NCBI GenBank assembly: GCA_019614645.1
Contig: JABWDB010000001.1
Coordinates: forward strand, 496,001 to 560,000
Direction: 5' to 3'
Length of the DNA stretch: 64,000 bases
Source: Stratiolaelaps scimitus
Lineage: Eukaryota; Arthropoda; Arachnida; Mesostigmata; Laelapidae
This document shows, in pieces, positions 22,732-35,283 of the stretch. Each line of letters opens with the position of its first letter. The stretch's first letter is position 1. Made by a program: the position numbers and the translations under genes. A model generated the notes under the pieces. It ran no database searches. It was not told the DNA's origin and saw only the letters and a list, made by a program, of their open reading frames with translations.

Positions 22732-22749
22732 CAGCAGCAGCAGCAGCAG
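22732..22749. repeat. (CAG)6 trinucleotide repeat
   Basis: Six CAG units, then TAGCAGCAG. Confidence 0.95.
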
Positions 22750-22813
22750 TAGCAGCAGAAGCGGCATGCAACCTCACAAGCCACAGGCACACAGTGGTGT
22801 GTAACACCACTGA

Positions 22814-22849
22814 GGCAGGCAGGCGGGCGGGCGGGCGAGCGAGCGAGCT
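22814..22849. repeat. GGCA-GGGC-GAGC compound repeat
   Basis: Two GGCA, three GGGC and three GAGC units run in an unbroken four-base period. Each change of unit is a single-base substitution. Confidence 0.9.
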
Positions 22850-23994
22850 AGCGAACAAGCGAGTCAGTAGTTGAGAAGGGGATCCACAGGACAAGGACCC
22901 ACCATGAGGACGAAGGATATCCAGGATAGTGGCAGTTGGAAGAACGGCAGTCTAACAGCAAACAGCAGCAGCAGCAGCTCGCCGTGAAACAGTGCTGAGA
23001 AACCGGTGGGATATATGGTGGCAGGAGCTTTCACGCAGCTCGGTTGCATGCGACGACCTGGCCCGTGCGTATCTACAATATTTACCCATATACGTGATAC
23101 AGGGAATATGACGTCGAGTGGGCGTATAAGTGTCTGTCGGCCGGTAGAGACGAGACACTGTGGTCCCATCGCTGGATCAAGTCGTCCCCGAGAGTTGGGT
23201 GGCATTTGTTCTCCTACGGTGTGCAAAAGACGAGATGGTGACAAAATCAGCGATGGACGATGGTGGTACACAGACAATACAGAAACATGCACCATCGATT
23301 GTATTCTATTTGTTATAGTATACTTAAAAATATGCACAGGTGCACTTCGTACCCACATCTCGGGCAGATCGTTGTTACCTTTTCGATGGTGTGTCTAGAA
23401 ATCGAAGTTCTGTTCCGCCGCTCTCATCTTCTTCCTCTGTAGATTTTTCCTGTTCGTCACATGCCAGTAAAGTGTCATGCTCTATGCTGCTGTATCAGTG
23501 GGGTTGCCACTCGCACGGCCAGGTAGCGGCACCACTCTGCTGCGCGAGGTGTGCACGCCAAGTACACCACTGGTGGAGCTCACCAGTAGTGGTAGTACGT
23601 GGGGACGGCGACGGCAGCAGCTACTAATCCAGGAAGAGGATATCCCTCGATTAAACCAGTAACTCGCTTTCTCTCTACACCGTCACAGCGAGGTAAGTCA
23701 GTGAGCCAGGGGGGGCCAGGGGCTGCGTGGACCTAGAGCAACCTAGCTGGCCGGCTAAGGCCGAGAGACTAAGGCTCGTCGTCCACGATGAGGACGAGGT
23801 AGTGTGGTCTTTGCTACCTCGAGACTGGGGGGTTCGGCTGGGGTGATGACAAAAAGTTAATGTATGCGCCGCCATGTCGACGTGGTGGCACGGGCGGTCG
23901 AAGCCCGAGCCCGCCAGAATGCGCCCGGAACTAGTGTGCCGCTGGCCAGACGCACTCAGATCAGCCAGGGGTTGGGGGTAAGCAGCCGAGGCGA

Positions 23995-24017
23995 GGCCGG
24001 CCGGCCGACCGACCGAC
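23995..24017. repeat. GGCC to GACC compound repeat
   Basis: GGCC units change to GACC units by one substitution. Confidence 0.9.
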
Positions 24018-24223
24018 GACTGGCTGCTTACTTCGACGCCGGCCGAGTCGCCACTGTATAGCTACTTCTGCTATAGCCGCTGCCACCGCCTCCACTATTG
24101 GAGCCGTGGAGGCACACACGCACACTCACTTCCTCACTCTCTCCCGATTTTTTTCTCCTAATTACACGCCATAAATATTCAAAAGAGCATCGGAGGCTTT
24201 TGTCACCCTAACCGGGCTTAGTT

Positions 24224-24255
24224 GGGGGGGGGGGGGGCTGGCTGGCTGGCTGGCT
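24224..24255. repeat. G14 then (GGCT)5
   Basis: Fourteen G (24224-24237) merge directly into five GGCT units (24236-24255). Confidence 0.95.
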
Positions 24256-24360
24256 CCTTCCTTTGGTGGTTCGACGACTAGCCACACAGGCAGGCAGGCA
24301 CGCAGCCAGCACCCGAGACAGCACCCCGTCGCGCGCGCCATCAGTTCTATCGTATCCTAT

Positions 24361-25857
24361 CCTAGATTACGAAGATGGGATCTTGTGGGATTCAACGGAA
24401 TAGCACTTGACTAACTCGAAAACTAGGTCTGCTATCGAAGCCTAGCCGACGACCGACGCATTCCGCGCCTTTTTTTTGGACTTTGTACGTGCTTGTATAA
24501 GACTGAAAAAAGCTGCGTCACTACTCTTAAATGATACATACTTCAATTGTAACCATCCAGCAAAAGCTGCCAAAGCACAGAGCGGTGGTGTGTCAACAAA
24601 ATGGCGGGTTCGTTCAGTCGAGCTGGTGTCAAACAATTCGCTCCACTATTAGCGAAGTGAAGAATATTGAATCTGAAGGAGGACAGTTCGAAAGCTGGGG
24701 GCGCTCTCGGCGCCACTTCTGCGGGACAAAACCCTCAGACTGAGAGGAAACGTCGCTCTGGAGTCGTATTTCGACTTCATTAACGTCTTGGGTTGCTCTC
24801 TGCCGCACTGTCTTTGTATATTAATATGGAAAAATACTCCGCGCCGGATTAATTACTCGAAAGTCTCTTGCGAACCGAGCCGACTTTCGTATTTTCGTCC
24901 AAGCCTAAGGGTCCCTTTGCGGCGTACTGCGCAAATTTGGCCAGGCCAAGAACTCAAGCCGAGCGCCGCATCTTGACTTCGCCGGTAACAGCAGTAGATT
25001 GTTTCGCCGTCATCTTTTCTTGTGCCACCATCCAGATTTTGCAGGTGACTACGAAATACACATACGCTCAACGTCTATCTGAAAAGAACTCTGAACGAAC
25101 AACCGCAACTATATGAGTTCCTCGTGTGGCAGATTTTCAAGGGGGCCACCCGTTCCCATACGACGGGTCCGCCTCAAACGGCAAATAAAATGTTCCTTCC
25201 ATTTTCCATTGCTCCTCCGAGGCTGCGTTATTCCCCGCCGATACTCGCAAGGGGGGGGTGAGTCTGCAGGGGACGAACTTGGGCTCCAATTGCAGCGGTG
25301 CTATCCCTGTACGCCCGTCTGCGATGCAACGAGAACGAGGCCGAGACGGATGCCGATCCTCCTCCTCCTGTTGGCTCCTTTTTATCGCAACGCCCGGCAA
25401 GCACCGCGACCTGCCGATTGTGACTCCTGCGGCTGCTGCTGCTGCTGCTACTGTTGCTGTTGCGGTCTTGAAAGCGCCTGTTGAGGATGCACCCGAGAAA
25501 GTCGCGAGTCGATATTGTCACAGATGGTCCTACATCAAAGACACTATTCACTGTCAGCCCGGCACCGTCGTCCCTCAATGCGCATTCACGCGTTGAGGGG
25601 AAAAACGACCCTACCTTCACGAAACGCCAAGGCTTCCACCACCGCCGCTGTAGAATTGTGAAAGTGTCAAGGATGCTCTCTTTTCTGCCCATGTTTCCCC
25701 TGGTGGCGGTGGCGGCGGCGGCGGCGAGCCCCACTGAACGGAAAGGAAGGCGCTGAGGGTCTTTTTCCGGAGGACCACTCCAGACGACGACGACGTTGTA
25801 GAGGACACCGGAGGGACTAGATGGGTCTAAAATCTGTATGTGTGAATGCTTCCAATC
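24361..25857. other. Mostly unique DNA, no gene proven
   Basis: From 24361 to about 25430 the sequence is unique. A pyrimidine-rich stretch ending in GCAG at about 25043 resembles a 3' splice site followed by 23 open codons to a stop, but no matching upstream exon is evident. (CTG)5 lies at 25433-25447, a G8 run at about 25250 and a GGC cluster near 25708. Confidence 0.45.
25433..25447. repeat. (CTG)5 trinucleotide repeat
   Basis: Five CTG units followed by CTA and CTG. Confidence 0.9.
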
Positions 25858-26004
<147 letters not shown>

Positions 26005-26789
26005 CATTGTCGGCCGCTCGTTCTCCGCTGGAGATTGCTGTCTCCAGCTGTAGATGCAATCGTTGTCGGTACTCGTAACTCTATTGAACTGGGCTGGTGG
26101 GTCAGGCGATGATGAGTCTGTTAAAAGTCACTTTGCAGCTATCACCGCTCTCAAGGGTGAGACGTTGTCGCCGCTCGCCGTCGGCCGCACGCCGAGTCGG
26201 TGTGAGTCGCGGGCAGATGACTCGTCGCCTGGAGCCCATGTCTAGAGAGGTCGGGCGCGCAAATTTCCTCATTTTCGAGCGCTAGCTGACTAGTTGAGTG
26301 GTTCACGCTGCTGTGGCGCGCTTTCGAGCCTTGCTTCTCGTTTGCTGCAGCCGCTGTAGCAGTGAGCCAGTTTCTGCGGATACGTCTGAAGGGTCGATCT
26401 TGGTCGGTCTGTGATACCAGTGATTTCTTCGCTTCTCTCCTCGGCTGCTCCCGACTTCTTAGCATAATCACTGCTGGGAAGGCGGTGGCTGCCACTGCTG
26501 TCTGGCCACGCTACCAGGCTCGCGCGGCAGGCCGATGTTCGCCGCATGCGGCGGGGGGGGATCGTTGGGGGCCACCGAGAAGGCGCATCGAGAAGCCATC
26601 GGGGCCACCCGATCTGCTTGGCCTCCCGCCGGCTGATTTGATAATAGCGCCCAAGTCGAGTTTGCCACCCCAGCTCCCATGCTCGACCGTGCACTCTGGG
26701 CAACTCTGGCAAAGCGGGTATGCGTTCGCCCTCACGACTGGCAGAGGAACGACGGCAGAGTAGGGCGCCCGCGGAGGGGTTTGTTGAGA

Positions 26790-26802
26790 GGGGGGGGGGG
26801 GG
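26790..26802. repeat. G13 homopolymer
   Basis: Thirteen consecutive G. Confidence 0.95.
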
Positions 26803-26990
26803 TAGTAGACGCGCTAGGGATCCATAGGCCCCCGGGGAGCCGGCGGGAAAATAGATTATACGTATCACACTCACTTATTCCACCAGCCGTAGCAGCAGAC
26901 AGCAAAAGCAGCTAGCCTCAACATCCTAGACCCCCGCATCCCCCACCACCTTCGACTCTTAGACTGCAGGACAGCAGGGCGACTCGGGTC

Positions 26991-27011
26991 CTGCTGCTGC
27001 TGCTGCTGCTG
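26991..27011. repeat. (CTG)7 trinucleotide repeat
   Basis: Seven perfect CTG units, second longest CTG array in the window. Confidence 0.95.
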
Positions 27012-27117
27012 CCCGTGGTGGTGCCGCCCGAATTCGAGTCGCTCGCCCAATTCAATTTAACACTGCACTGAATCTGCTAGCTGACTGAATTTTCACTTGC
27101 GTCGCGACCCGCCAGTA

Positions 27118-27133
27118 AGCCAGCCAGCCAGCC
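27118..27133. repeat. (AGCC)4 tetranucleotide repeat
   Basis: Four AGCC units. Confidence 0.9.
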
Positions 27134-27355
27134 CTGTTTCCAAGCCAAAGCGTTCCTGTCTTGCTGCGATCGCTGCGACCGTGTCTCATTGTAGTTGTTG
27201 CCGTAGTTGTACTCGCAGTAGTAGCAGTAGACGAAATTCCTGTGCACGGAAGTGTCATTGTTGCCACCGTCTCTTTAGCGACAAAAAGGAGAAAGATGGA
27301 CAGCCGTCGAGGGTCGTGTCACGCTGGCAGCGGGGCACACTTCGAATTGTACAGT

Positions 27356-27373
27356 ACACACACACACACACAC
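27356..27373. repeat. (AC)9 dinucleotide repeat
   Basis: Nine AC units, then degenerate ACGC/ACAC. Confidence 0.95.
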
Positions 27374-27730
27374 GCACATCGACACAGGCAGACGGACAGG
27401 GACACACTTTCACACCGTGGAGAATGGGTGGCTCAAAAGGAACGAGATGATGTTATCGTATCAGGTACATCCTCAGAGTCAGCAGGAGGGTACCAAGGAG
27501 GAGCTAACGTGAAAAGCTCCGAACACGAACAGCATAAGGCTTGACCGTAGCCGAGGGCGCGGGTGCACCTGGTACGTTCTAGGGAACGAGCGAGGATGGA
27601 GCGGTGAGATGGTGCAAAGTGGCCTGGGGAGCCATGACTCTATGAAGGAGGTATAAAGGCGTTTTATCTCTGACGGCAAGAGAGGCTTACCCGTTTGGCC
27701 ACTCGTTTTGCGCCGCTGTTGGGGGGTGGT

Positions 27731-27745
27731 GGCGGCGGCGGCGGC
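27731..27745. repeat. (GGC)5 trinucleotide repeat
   Basis: Five GGC units preceded by a G-rich stretch. Confidence 0.9.
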
Positions 27746-28020
27746 TTCCTCCTTTTCTGCTGCTGCCGCCTGCTCTTAGCTGCTGGCTGTTCGCTGTTCC
27801 GGCACTTTCTTCGCGTTGCCTCTGTCTCTGTCGATGTGAGCGATTCGGCTCTTACCTCCTCGCCTTTCCCGTTTGCTCCTTGCTTCCATCTCTTACCTGC
27901 CGATATCGTACCCCCCCCGATCGCCGCTACAGCGTCCGCTTCTCGGGGGCTCTTCGCTACCCGCCACTCAGATCTTTACCTCCGGCGTCTATCAGAAGAT
28001 GGGCCCGACCGGAAGGATAT

Positions 28021-28035
28021 GCTAGCTAGCTAGCT
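28021..28035. repeat. (GCTA)n tetranucleotide repeat
   Basis: Nearly four GCTA units. The flanking ATGC/GCAT-like bases make the array partly self-complementary. Confidence 0.85.
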
Positions 28036-28040
28036 ATGCT

Positions 28041-30040
28041 CGATCGGCACAACTGGGCAAATCCGACCTGCTGTTATTCCGCAGAAGTAAGACGAGCATT
28101 GTCTGCTGCTTTGATCAAATAGCCCTGTCATACAGGTGAACGAAGGCGAACGAAGTTAAGAAGAGCCCGTATGGTGTAGCAGCTCTCGCCGGCGTGCTAA
28201 CTAACGATCATGTAACGTGCAATGTGATGAACAAGCGAATCAGATCCGAGATCTTATGATCATTCATTGCACAACGTGAATGTCCCGCAATCCGTTCCGA
28301 TTCACGTGTGAGTGAAATACCTCCAAAGTAATCTAGCTTAACTTCCCTCCAGTTCGGGTAGTGGTGTATATATATATCGTGGTATCTATCTGAGAGTGCG
28401 CCCTTATGCCTGTCTGTTTGTCTGAATCTAAGTGTGTGCGCGTGAGCGGTAATTTGTGAAATTGCTTTCAAAGTATTTATTAATCGAGGCTCTGTCTCCC
28501 CACGGGGGTCTCCTCCGGCTTTCGCGGACTCAACCACGGCCCTTTTTGCCTTCTCTGCCCAACTTGGTATTTTGCACTTTTTTTTTATGGCTTCTTGGAA
28601 CGGCTAGCACTTGTTGAGCTGATTTGGGCTGCGCCACCGCGCGAACTACCTGTTTGGGAGTCGGCCAACTCAGCCAGGACTCGAGTCCTCGTTGAGCTGC
28701 ATGAGCGTATACTGTCGATTGGAGGGAGCAAGCTAATATTGGGACAAACACACGTACACAGGGATGATGTCGAGAGTTACCAGCCCCTGAACTAACTATG
28801 GGTCAGTAAGTCGACACTGCGACTCGGCCAGTAACTCCGATAACTGTCGGGGACAACGAGCGCGGAAATCGAAGCATAGAACTACAGCGAGAAACAAAAA
28901 CAAGCGCAGAGTCGCGAATACAAGTGGACAGTAACATATGCGGTATCCCCCTGCCCTGGTGACTGGGGGGTGCGCTCGTTGGAAAAGGGCAGGTTATTCG
29001 TTGGGGGTGGCAGGTCGCCCTCGAGCATGCGGAGGAGTTGGTTAGGCAGCATACGGCGAGTACTGACTGGCTACCGTCCGTATGGTGTATTAGTAACGCG
29101 ATATTGCGACACCGCGTGCCGCCAACACACGCCGAGCAGGATAACCCGGCCGACGCTAGGCCTCACCAGCTCGGTGCAACGAGAACCGAGCCTGTTGGCG
29201 CGCTATGTCCGACAACGCAGCAAGCAAGGGCCGCTGTCAGCGAGGACACCTGTAGAGTCGGTGCTGGTTGTTGGTTCAATGAAATATTCATTATAGCCGC
29301 TTATAGCCGCCAGGCCGCTACAGGCATACAGACACATCCTCACATGCGCACACATCTATAGGGGTGCGCGGACACCGTGCGGCGTGCATCGCAATTCCTG
29401 CGCTTCCGAGCCCGGCTTGTTGTTCCCCCCAGCTCAGCCCAATTTCTCGCCGGCGCTGCCTTTACCCGTGTCGGCCAGTAAGTAATCTTATATGAATCGA
29501 CCCAACAAGAGCTTACGTAGAGCAACGTCTCGTGATCTACCATGCACGCATCTTGTTGTGTCGTTGTTATGACGTTGTTTTCTGTAGACAACTACACGAC
29601 AATGCGAAGGTCCTATTCGGTGTCCCTCAACGTCCAACGAAGCAAAGCAGCGATTGGATTGCAGCAAAAGCTGCTGGATCCTGCGGCAGCGGTTTGTTTT
29701 CCCAGCGACACATAACTTTGAAGGTATGACGACTGCCTCTCAATGATGACAACAACCAATGATTTTCTTAAAAGTTAAACATACGTGTAAGCCACAATAA
29801 ACGAAGTATAACAGCATGGCGAAGAGACCCCGACATCGGGACCTTCACATTGGCTGACGTGAGCGTCGTTGGCAAATTGCGCTCAGCAGGAAGGCACTCG
29901 GCCTCCAGTTGGAGCTTATATAATACACAGCGTCATGGTAGCACACCAGAGATCGTTGGTTGATGAGGCTCGAATGCGCGCCCCTGCTGCAGTAGCCGAG
30001 ACGGTGTTTACGATGCTTGAGATCGCCGTTGTGGTGGTGC
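28041..30040. other. Unique DNA, few repeats, no gene seen
   Basis: About 2 kb with few microsatellites apart from short AT and GT runs near 28363 and 28430. Frames do not exceed 109 codons. An AATAAA lies at 29796-29801 in an A+T-rich patch, which is not sufficient to call a transcript end. Confidence 0.5.
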
Positions 30041-30047
30041 CGCTGCC

Positions 30048-30086
30048 GACGACGACGACGACGGCGGCGGCGGCGGTGGCGGCGGC
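30048..30086. repeat. (GAC)5(GGC)n compound repeat
   Basis: Five GAC units (30048-30062) change to GGC units by one substitution, with a single GGT interruption. Confidence 0.95.
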
Positions 30087-30456
30087 TAAAAGAGTGCTGG
30101 GCAAAATGCTAGTGGCTAGAGGGCTTGGGGTCGAGGGCTGATTGGTAGACCTCATTATGGATGATTAATGGATGATTAGAGGCAGGCGACGGCGGATGCG
30201 ACCACGAAGTAGGGCATGGATGTGTGTGTGCTAGTCGTATCCTGGCGATGAGACGAGAGCTGCTGCGCCTGTTCCTGCTGTCGCTGAGTTGGAATTGCTC
30301 ATGACAGCATGGTTAGAAGGGTGCGGTGATGGCAGCGCGGGCAAAGTTGCGGGCGACATCGGGTGGGGAGTCAGGTCGACGTAGTAAATGCTCGCCCAGT
30401 GAACTAGCCCCCATTAATGGAACCGACCCGAGGACCCGAACTCGAATGATGGTCAT

Positions 30457-30471
30457 GACGACGACGACGAC
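30457..30471. repeat. (GAC)5 trinucleotide repeat
   Basis: Five GAC units. Confidence 0.9.
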
Positions 30472-30530
30472 GAACTATGCCGCAGAATAGAGAAACAGTA
30501 GAAAAGCAAAAGGCGGCTGCTGCTGCCGCT

Positions 30531-30548
30531 GCCGCCGCCGCCGCCGCC
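30531..30548. repeat. (GCC)6 trinucleotide repeat
   Basis: Six GCC units followed by TCCTCC. Confidence 0.95.
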
Positions 30549-31570
30549 TCCTCCGTCATCACGTGGTTGTGGCGGGCGGAGGCCGTGGGCTGACTGGTTT
30601 TGAGCTCACGATACCCCCGACAGGAGAAAGTGGTGGGAGACAGCGAAACATCAGAGGCAACAGACGGGAGGGTTGAACAACGAAGGGGTCATAACCGAGC
30701 TGAACGGACGATGCCGGGGGTTATATCAGAGAGAGGGAGACGACGGGGGGCACGGGTTGTCGTGGATAGGGCAACGACAAACGATGGGATTAAGATGGGG
30801 GGCGGGGGGGCATCCGGGCTGTAGTGGCCAATGAAATACTCTGACGGCGTAACGAGTGACACGAGTTAGCCAGTAAACGAGTGTTAATGACGTCAAACAA
30901 TGTCTGCTCGTAATAGCCAAATGAACGAACTCGCGCTTCTCTCCAGATCCGAGCACTTTGCCATCCGGGTAGCGTTACCAGACCTCGTTCGGTCTGGAAT
31001 AGCCCGAAGCATGTGAGCATATATATATGCGTGTATATGTCTGGGCCGGCGAGGGAAAATGCGCGTAGAGAATGTGTCGCGGCGTAGGATTGAAGGGCTT
31101 TTGCTATTCTCACTTGTGCTACGGCTGTTCTCCCCCGCACCCCCGCACCCCTGCGTCTGCTATGGCACGCTTGCGAACGTGAAAACGGGAAGCTCGTTAG
31201 CAAGGCCAGCAGCTCATCAATTTGATGGATGGCTTAAGTGATGACCCCGCCGTCGGCAGAAATCTATTCCTGATGTCGGCGGTATTCCTCGTGCGTTTCC
31301 AAATAATCGGGCCCGTTCCAGTCCTCTCGCCGCCACCGACCAAGCGCTGTAGCTGCGGGTGAACAGCGAAAATGTGACGCAACCGGCTATCCTGCCGCTG
31401 GAGTGCTCGCTGACGTCCGATGAAGTGAACTGCGTTCGCGAACCTCGATCTGCGTATGCATCAGCCAATTCATTGCGTGCCTAGCCATGAATGTCAGGTG
31501 TAAGATGGTCGGTCCCTTCGGTACATGATCTTCCACTATGGTGTTCCGAAGCAGCGACTCCGGCTGTGTC

Positions 31571-31588
31571 TGCTGCTGCTGCTGCTGC
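31571..31588. repeat. (TGC)6 trinucleotide repeat
   Basis: Six TGC units. Confidence 0.95.
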
Positions 31589-31738
31589 TATCAGCTCGTC
31601 GGTGAGGGCGCCAACTACTCTACTCGCAAAAGATCGTTCGAGCGGTGGGCTCCGCTCCAACATTTTCGACTCTAGCTCTGCTTCGCTACTTCTGCGTCTA
31701 CTGATAGACTGTAATAGTTTTCAAATGGGTGTACTCCC

Positions 31739-31766
31739 TCTCTCTCTTGGTCTCTCTCTCTCTCTC
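31739..31766. repeat. CT dinucleotide tract
   Basis: Two CT runs separated by TTGG. Confidence 0.9.
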
Positions 31767-32217
31767 GGTCTTTCGACGCTGAGGCTTCACCCTTCCACAC
31801 TGCTCCATCACTTCATGAGTATCGCCTGCTCCGGTGCGATCCGAGTTGTCGGGGGTGAGCCAAGGGCCATGAGCAGCACCGGGGGGGGCACGCCGGGGCG
31901 GGGGTCGTGAAATGGGGCTCTTTTATAACCCTTTTCCGCTGTATAAGAGAGAAGACGGGGCGCCGTTGGCTGCGCTATTAGCTCGACTCTGACGCAGTGC
32001 AAAGCGAGACGCAAGTGAGCGTGGCCGCGAAATAGTTTCTGCCTGTAAATCGGAGAGGCCGACCAAGAACACGGAGAACGCCGCAGCAGATAAAAGATTT
32101 TTTCCTTGTCTGGGGGCTTATCCAATAGTGCCAAACGCGGATACCGGCGTGTAGCAAATAGGCGCTCAGGTTTGTCTACGTATATGGCCAGGCTAAAGCT
32201 TGTTTCTAGGCGGCAAG

Positions 32218-32235
32218 AGGAGGAGGAGGAGGAGG
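32218..32235. repeat. (AGG)6 trinucleotide repeat
   Basis: Six AGG units, a purine-only tract with four or more GG steps. Confidence 0.95.
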
Positions 32236-32627
32236 CGATTATACCCGGGAGTTTGGCCAGCAATTGCACTAACAGGACAGGACACAGGCTAAGTAGCACA
32301 AGGCTGTTTTAGTCCACAGTCGAAATGTGGCCCTTGAATATCGACTGTTTGCCCAATGGCTTTTGTTGGCAATCGTCCTCAAATGGGGAGAGGGTGGCGG
32401 CAGTGGAGACAAGTATCTCTGGTCGAACAATCGAAGGCAGGAAGAATTAATCGAATTAGTGGGAGCTTCACTGGAGGGAGATTTATGGTAAGGTTATAGC
32501 TGGAAGGACAAGGCAGCAGTGCAAGGGTGGACGCCGTTGAATCTTCAAGGGGAGAGGTATACAGACCACAGGGGCGGCCACTTAGCCACTTGCTTTGTTG
32601 TTACTGTTGCTGTTGTTGCGGCTGATG

Positions 32628-32645
32628 CTGCTGCTGCTGCTGCTG
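32628..32645. repeat. (CTG)6 trinucleotide repeat
   Basis: Six CTG units, preceded by a TTG/CTG mixture from about 32597. Confidence 0.95.
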
Positions 32646-33436
32646 TTATCTCTATCGTTCGCCTCTGGTTCGCTTCTTGGCCACGAGCTAAATTGGCTTA
32701 GCTTGCCGTGTCTGTCTGAGCCACCACCATGTGCTGGCTGGGCCTGTGCTATTGAACGCATGCACCCTAGTTGGTCTATGTTGGTCAATCGGGAACAGCA
32801 AGAATATGTTGCTATCACTGCTCTGGTTGTTGCTATGCTGCTTGTGGTTGCTGATGATCACCAACGGACGTTGTCAATGCTTCTCGATTTTCCACTGTCA
32901 TCCCAATTTTTCCCGTGGCCGAAATTCTGAGCGCCGTCGTCTACTTCTTACCCCGGTATTATTATCACTATTATTAAGTCTAGGCCGCCGTCCTGTTTTG
33001 TATCGTCCACCCCACACAGTAGCAGACATATCATGTGAGAACAGCCTCTACCCTATAACTTGTATCTGCTCTAATTTCTGATGAGTCACACGCATTCCTC
33101 ATCTACTCACATGCTCCCATACACAAAATGTACACACAGGCGGACATACATCTACAGGCGGTCTTCTCGAAAACTCAACCTGGCTTTCCACAATCACCAG
33201 CCCCAACCGCCGCCCCGATCTCACAAATTCCCCACAGACCACGCTGCCCACAACAATTGTGTCTACAAGCCGTCATCAAGCGAACGGCCGTCGACGCTGT
33301 CGTCACCATCATAAGCTGCAACAGCATTAGCAGCAGCATCATCATCACCGTCGCTATCAACGACCACGGCCACGGCTACCCGACTTCTACTTCTTGGCCG
33401 TGGTATAACTATCAGCGATGGCATTCCGCAGGGGCC

Positions 33437-33446
33437 GGGGGGGGGG
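33437..33446. repeat. G10 homopolymer
   Basis: Ten consecutive G. Confidence 0.9.
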
Positions 33447-34095
33447 CGGCGCGCCAGCGGGCGGGAGCCCTACAAGTGGACAACACGACCTCGTCTTCTT
33501 GCAGTGTCCGCCGCCTTCGAGCCTCTCTCGGCCTGCTACCCCCATTATTTTTGTGCATGGCTAAGTACTGGACTGCATAGCGGATGCTCATCGTTCTCAT
33601 GGTCTGGTCGTGGTTTGGTTCCAGCGGCAATCGCCAAGTCGCCAGCCCCAAGGGGCGTCTGCGTCAAACATGCGTGCCGCGTTTGAGAGGCGTAGGCGGC
33701 GGGTGGGGGGGGCTGGCTGGGGGGAAGGGTCGAGGTGCCGGTGCGTGGGTGCTTTTAACGCGAATTAACTTGAGCGCAGACTCGTCGCCCTCTGTCCGCG
33801 TGTTTCAACCGGAGTTCGGGTCTAGTCGGATTGAGGGCCGGTGTCTGTCTGCCCGACCGCCTTGCCGGCTTGCCGACTGGCTAGCTGTCGTGCAAGTCGG
33901 CTGGTAGAAGTCGGTCCGTTGGGGGTGTGCCGCTGGGCGTAAATGGATGCTGCTGCATTTTAAGCGAATCTCGCCCTCTTTGTCGCCCAAATCTAAACCA
34001 CGACGCGCTAACTTCAGCCACTTTCACACACAGTCATCCGGCCGGGGCCCGAGTTGCGGGCCGGCTTTGCACTCGATTAAAGGCACTTCACACAA

Positions 34096-34134
34096 GTGGT
34101 GGTGGTGGTGGTGGTGCTGCTGCTGCTGCTGCTG
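34096..34134. repeat. (GTG)7(CTG)6 compound repeat
   Basis: Seven GTG units switch to six CTG units at 34117 with the period of three preserved. Confidence 0.95.
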
Positions 34135-34290
34135 GTCCTGGTGGTGGACTCCTCTCAGCTGATCCGTCGGCCGCCTCGTCCCCACCGTCGTCTCGTCGCA
34201 TGTCGGCGCCTCCAGTCGCCGCCGCCGCTTGCGCCTTCGTAATGTGTCGTTGTGTATGCGCTAATTACGATTTGGCTGAATTCATATTAT

Positions 34291-34312
34291 CTCTCACTCT
34301 CTCTCTCTCTCT
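34291..34312. repeat. CT dinucleotide tract
   Basis: A CT run with one A interruption. Confidence 0.85.
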
Positions 34313-34845
34313 ATCGCCGTTCAGTGGATCTCTTCCTTCTTCGTTTCGCTGTGACGTTACTTGTAAGGATGGTCCCGCATGGCTTACGGGCCAGTGTATG
34401 GCAGAGTAAAGGCAAGCTCGTCGTCGTCGACTGGGTCGCCACTGCTGTGACTACTGTTGGAAGCAGAGACCGCTTGGTCTCGTCTCCTCCCAGTGATCCT
34501 GAGGTCTCGAGGCCGAGCCGCGTGTGGGGGCTGGTGTTTTTGAGGGGCTGGCGACCTGCTGAGCAGCCGATATTAGGTTGTCATTGATGTTCGATGGCGC
34601 CAGGGCTTCTGCGCCGAGAGTGGATGCTCCCGTTCGTCCTCCCGCCGTGGTAACGGGTGGCTGCCTGTCTGGGCAAGGGAAGCTTAGGGGTGCGCCCTTG
34701 TTTCGGCAACGGCCCTGTGCCCTCCAACCCTCTCCGTCCCGTCTTTCATCCGTTGCACGAAGCCCAACGAAGTCTTGTCGGTTGCCGGCCCGCAGGGCGA
34801 CGTCTGCTTTCTGCGGCGGCGGCGCCTGTGCTGCTTGTGCCTGCT

Positions 34846-34860
34846 GCCGCCGCCGCCGCC
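34846..34860. repeat. (GCC)5 trinucleotide repeat
   Basis: Five GCC units. Confidence 0.9.
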
Positions 34861-35265
34861 GAAGCCAGCCAGCGGTGGAAGGACTTGCTCAGCCTTGCTC
34901 GATCGGAGTTGTCTGTCGACAATCAAGTATCGGGCCAGCTGATGCCGTCGCTCGCATCGGTCGTACGATGGGCGATGAGGCACTACCACGGCATCCTATG
35001 AGGATGAGGCCGCTTGTCGTACAGGAACCAGCCAGCCAGCCAGCAAGCCAACGAACGAACAGAGGAGCCTTGTGATACTGTGCCGCGTGCCGAAATGCCA
35101 CGGATGACCCTGCATGGATGGTCCAGGCCAAGGCAGCAAGCAGTCAGGCCAACCCCAGCAGGCCAAGCGAGCCAGCGCGCTACGGCGCTACGAAGCACAA
35201 ATGCTCCATGGGTAGCTGTGTGGTAGTCTGCTGCGTTGCAGTCTAAAATAGTGCCATGAACTGCT

Positions 35266-35283
35266 GCCGCCGCCGCCGCCGCC
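35266..35283. repeat. (GCC)6 trinucleotide repeat
   Basis: Six GCC units. Confidence 0.95.

Larger units (their letters stand above)
22292..24360. other. Repeat-rich, no gene recognised
   Basis: Carries AGCC, GCC, CAG and compound four-base repeats and a G14 run. From 22985 to 23990 the DNA is mostly unique; the frames here (up to 164 codons at 22864-23358 on the minus strand) resemble no family. A good match to a splice donor (AGGTAAGT) sits at about 23689 but I find no exon ending there. Confidence 0.5.
26005..28040. other. Repeat mosaic, no gene seen
   Basis: Holds G13, (CTG)7, AGCC, (AC)9, GGC and GCTA repeats. The 194-codon minus-strand frame at 26290-26874 is opposed by a 133-codon plus-strand frame over the same DNA, and neither resembles a known family. 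Confidence 0.5.
30087..32627. other. Mosaic, no gene recognised
   Basis: Contains GAC, GCC, TGC, CT and AGG repeats. The minus-strand frame 31808-32299 (163 codons) has no family match and no repeat to explain it, but overlaps plus-strand frames and lacks any supporting signal. A short palindromic AT patch with GC ends lies at 31017-31030. Confidence 0.5.

Noticed and set aside
25010..25115. Possible 3' splice site (GCAG) and terminal exon of 23 codons
   Set aside because: No upstream exon, donor or family similarity could be matched to it.
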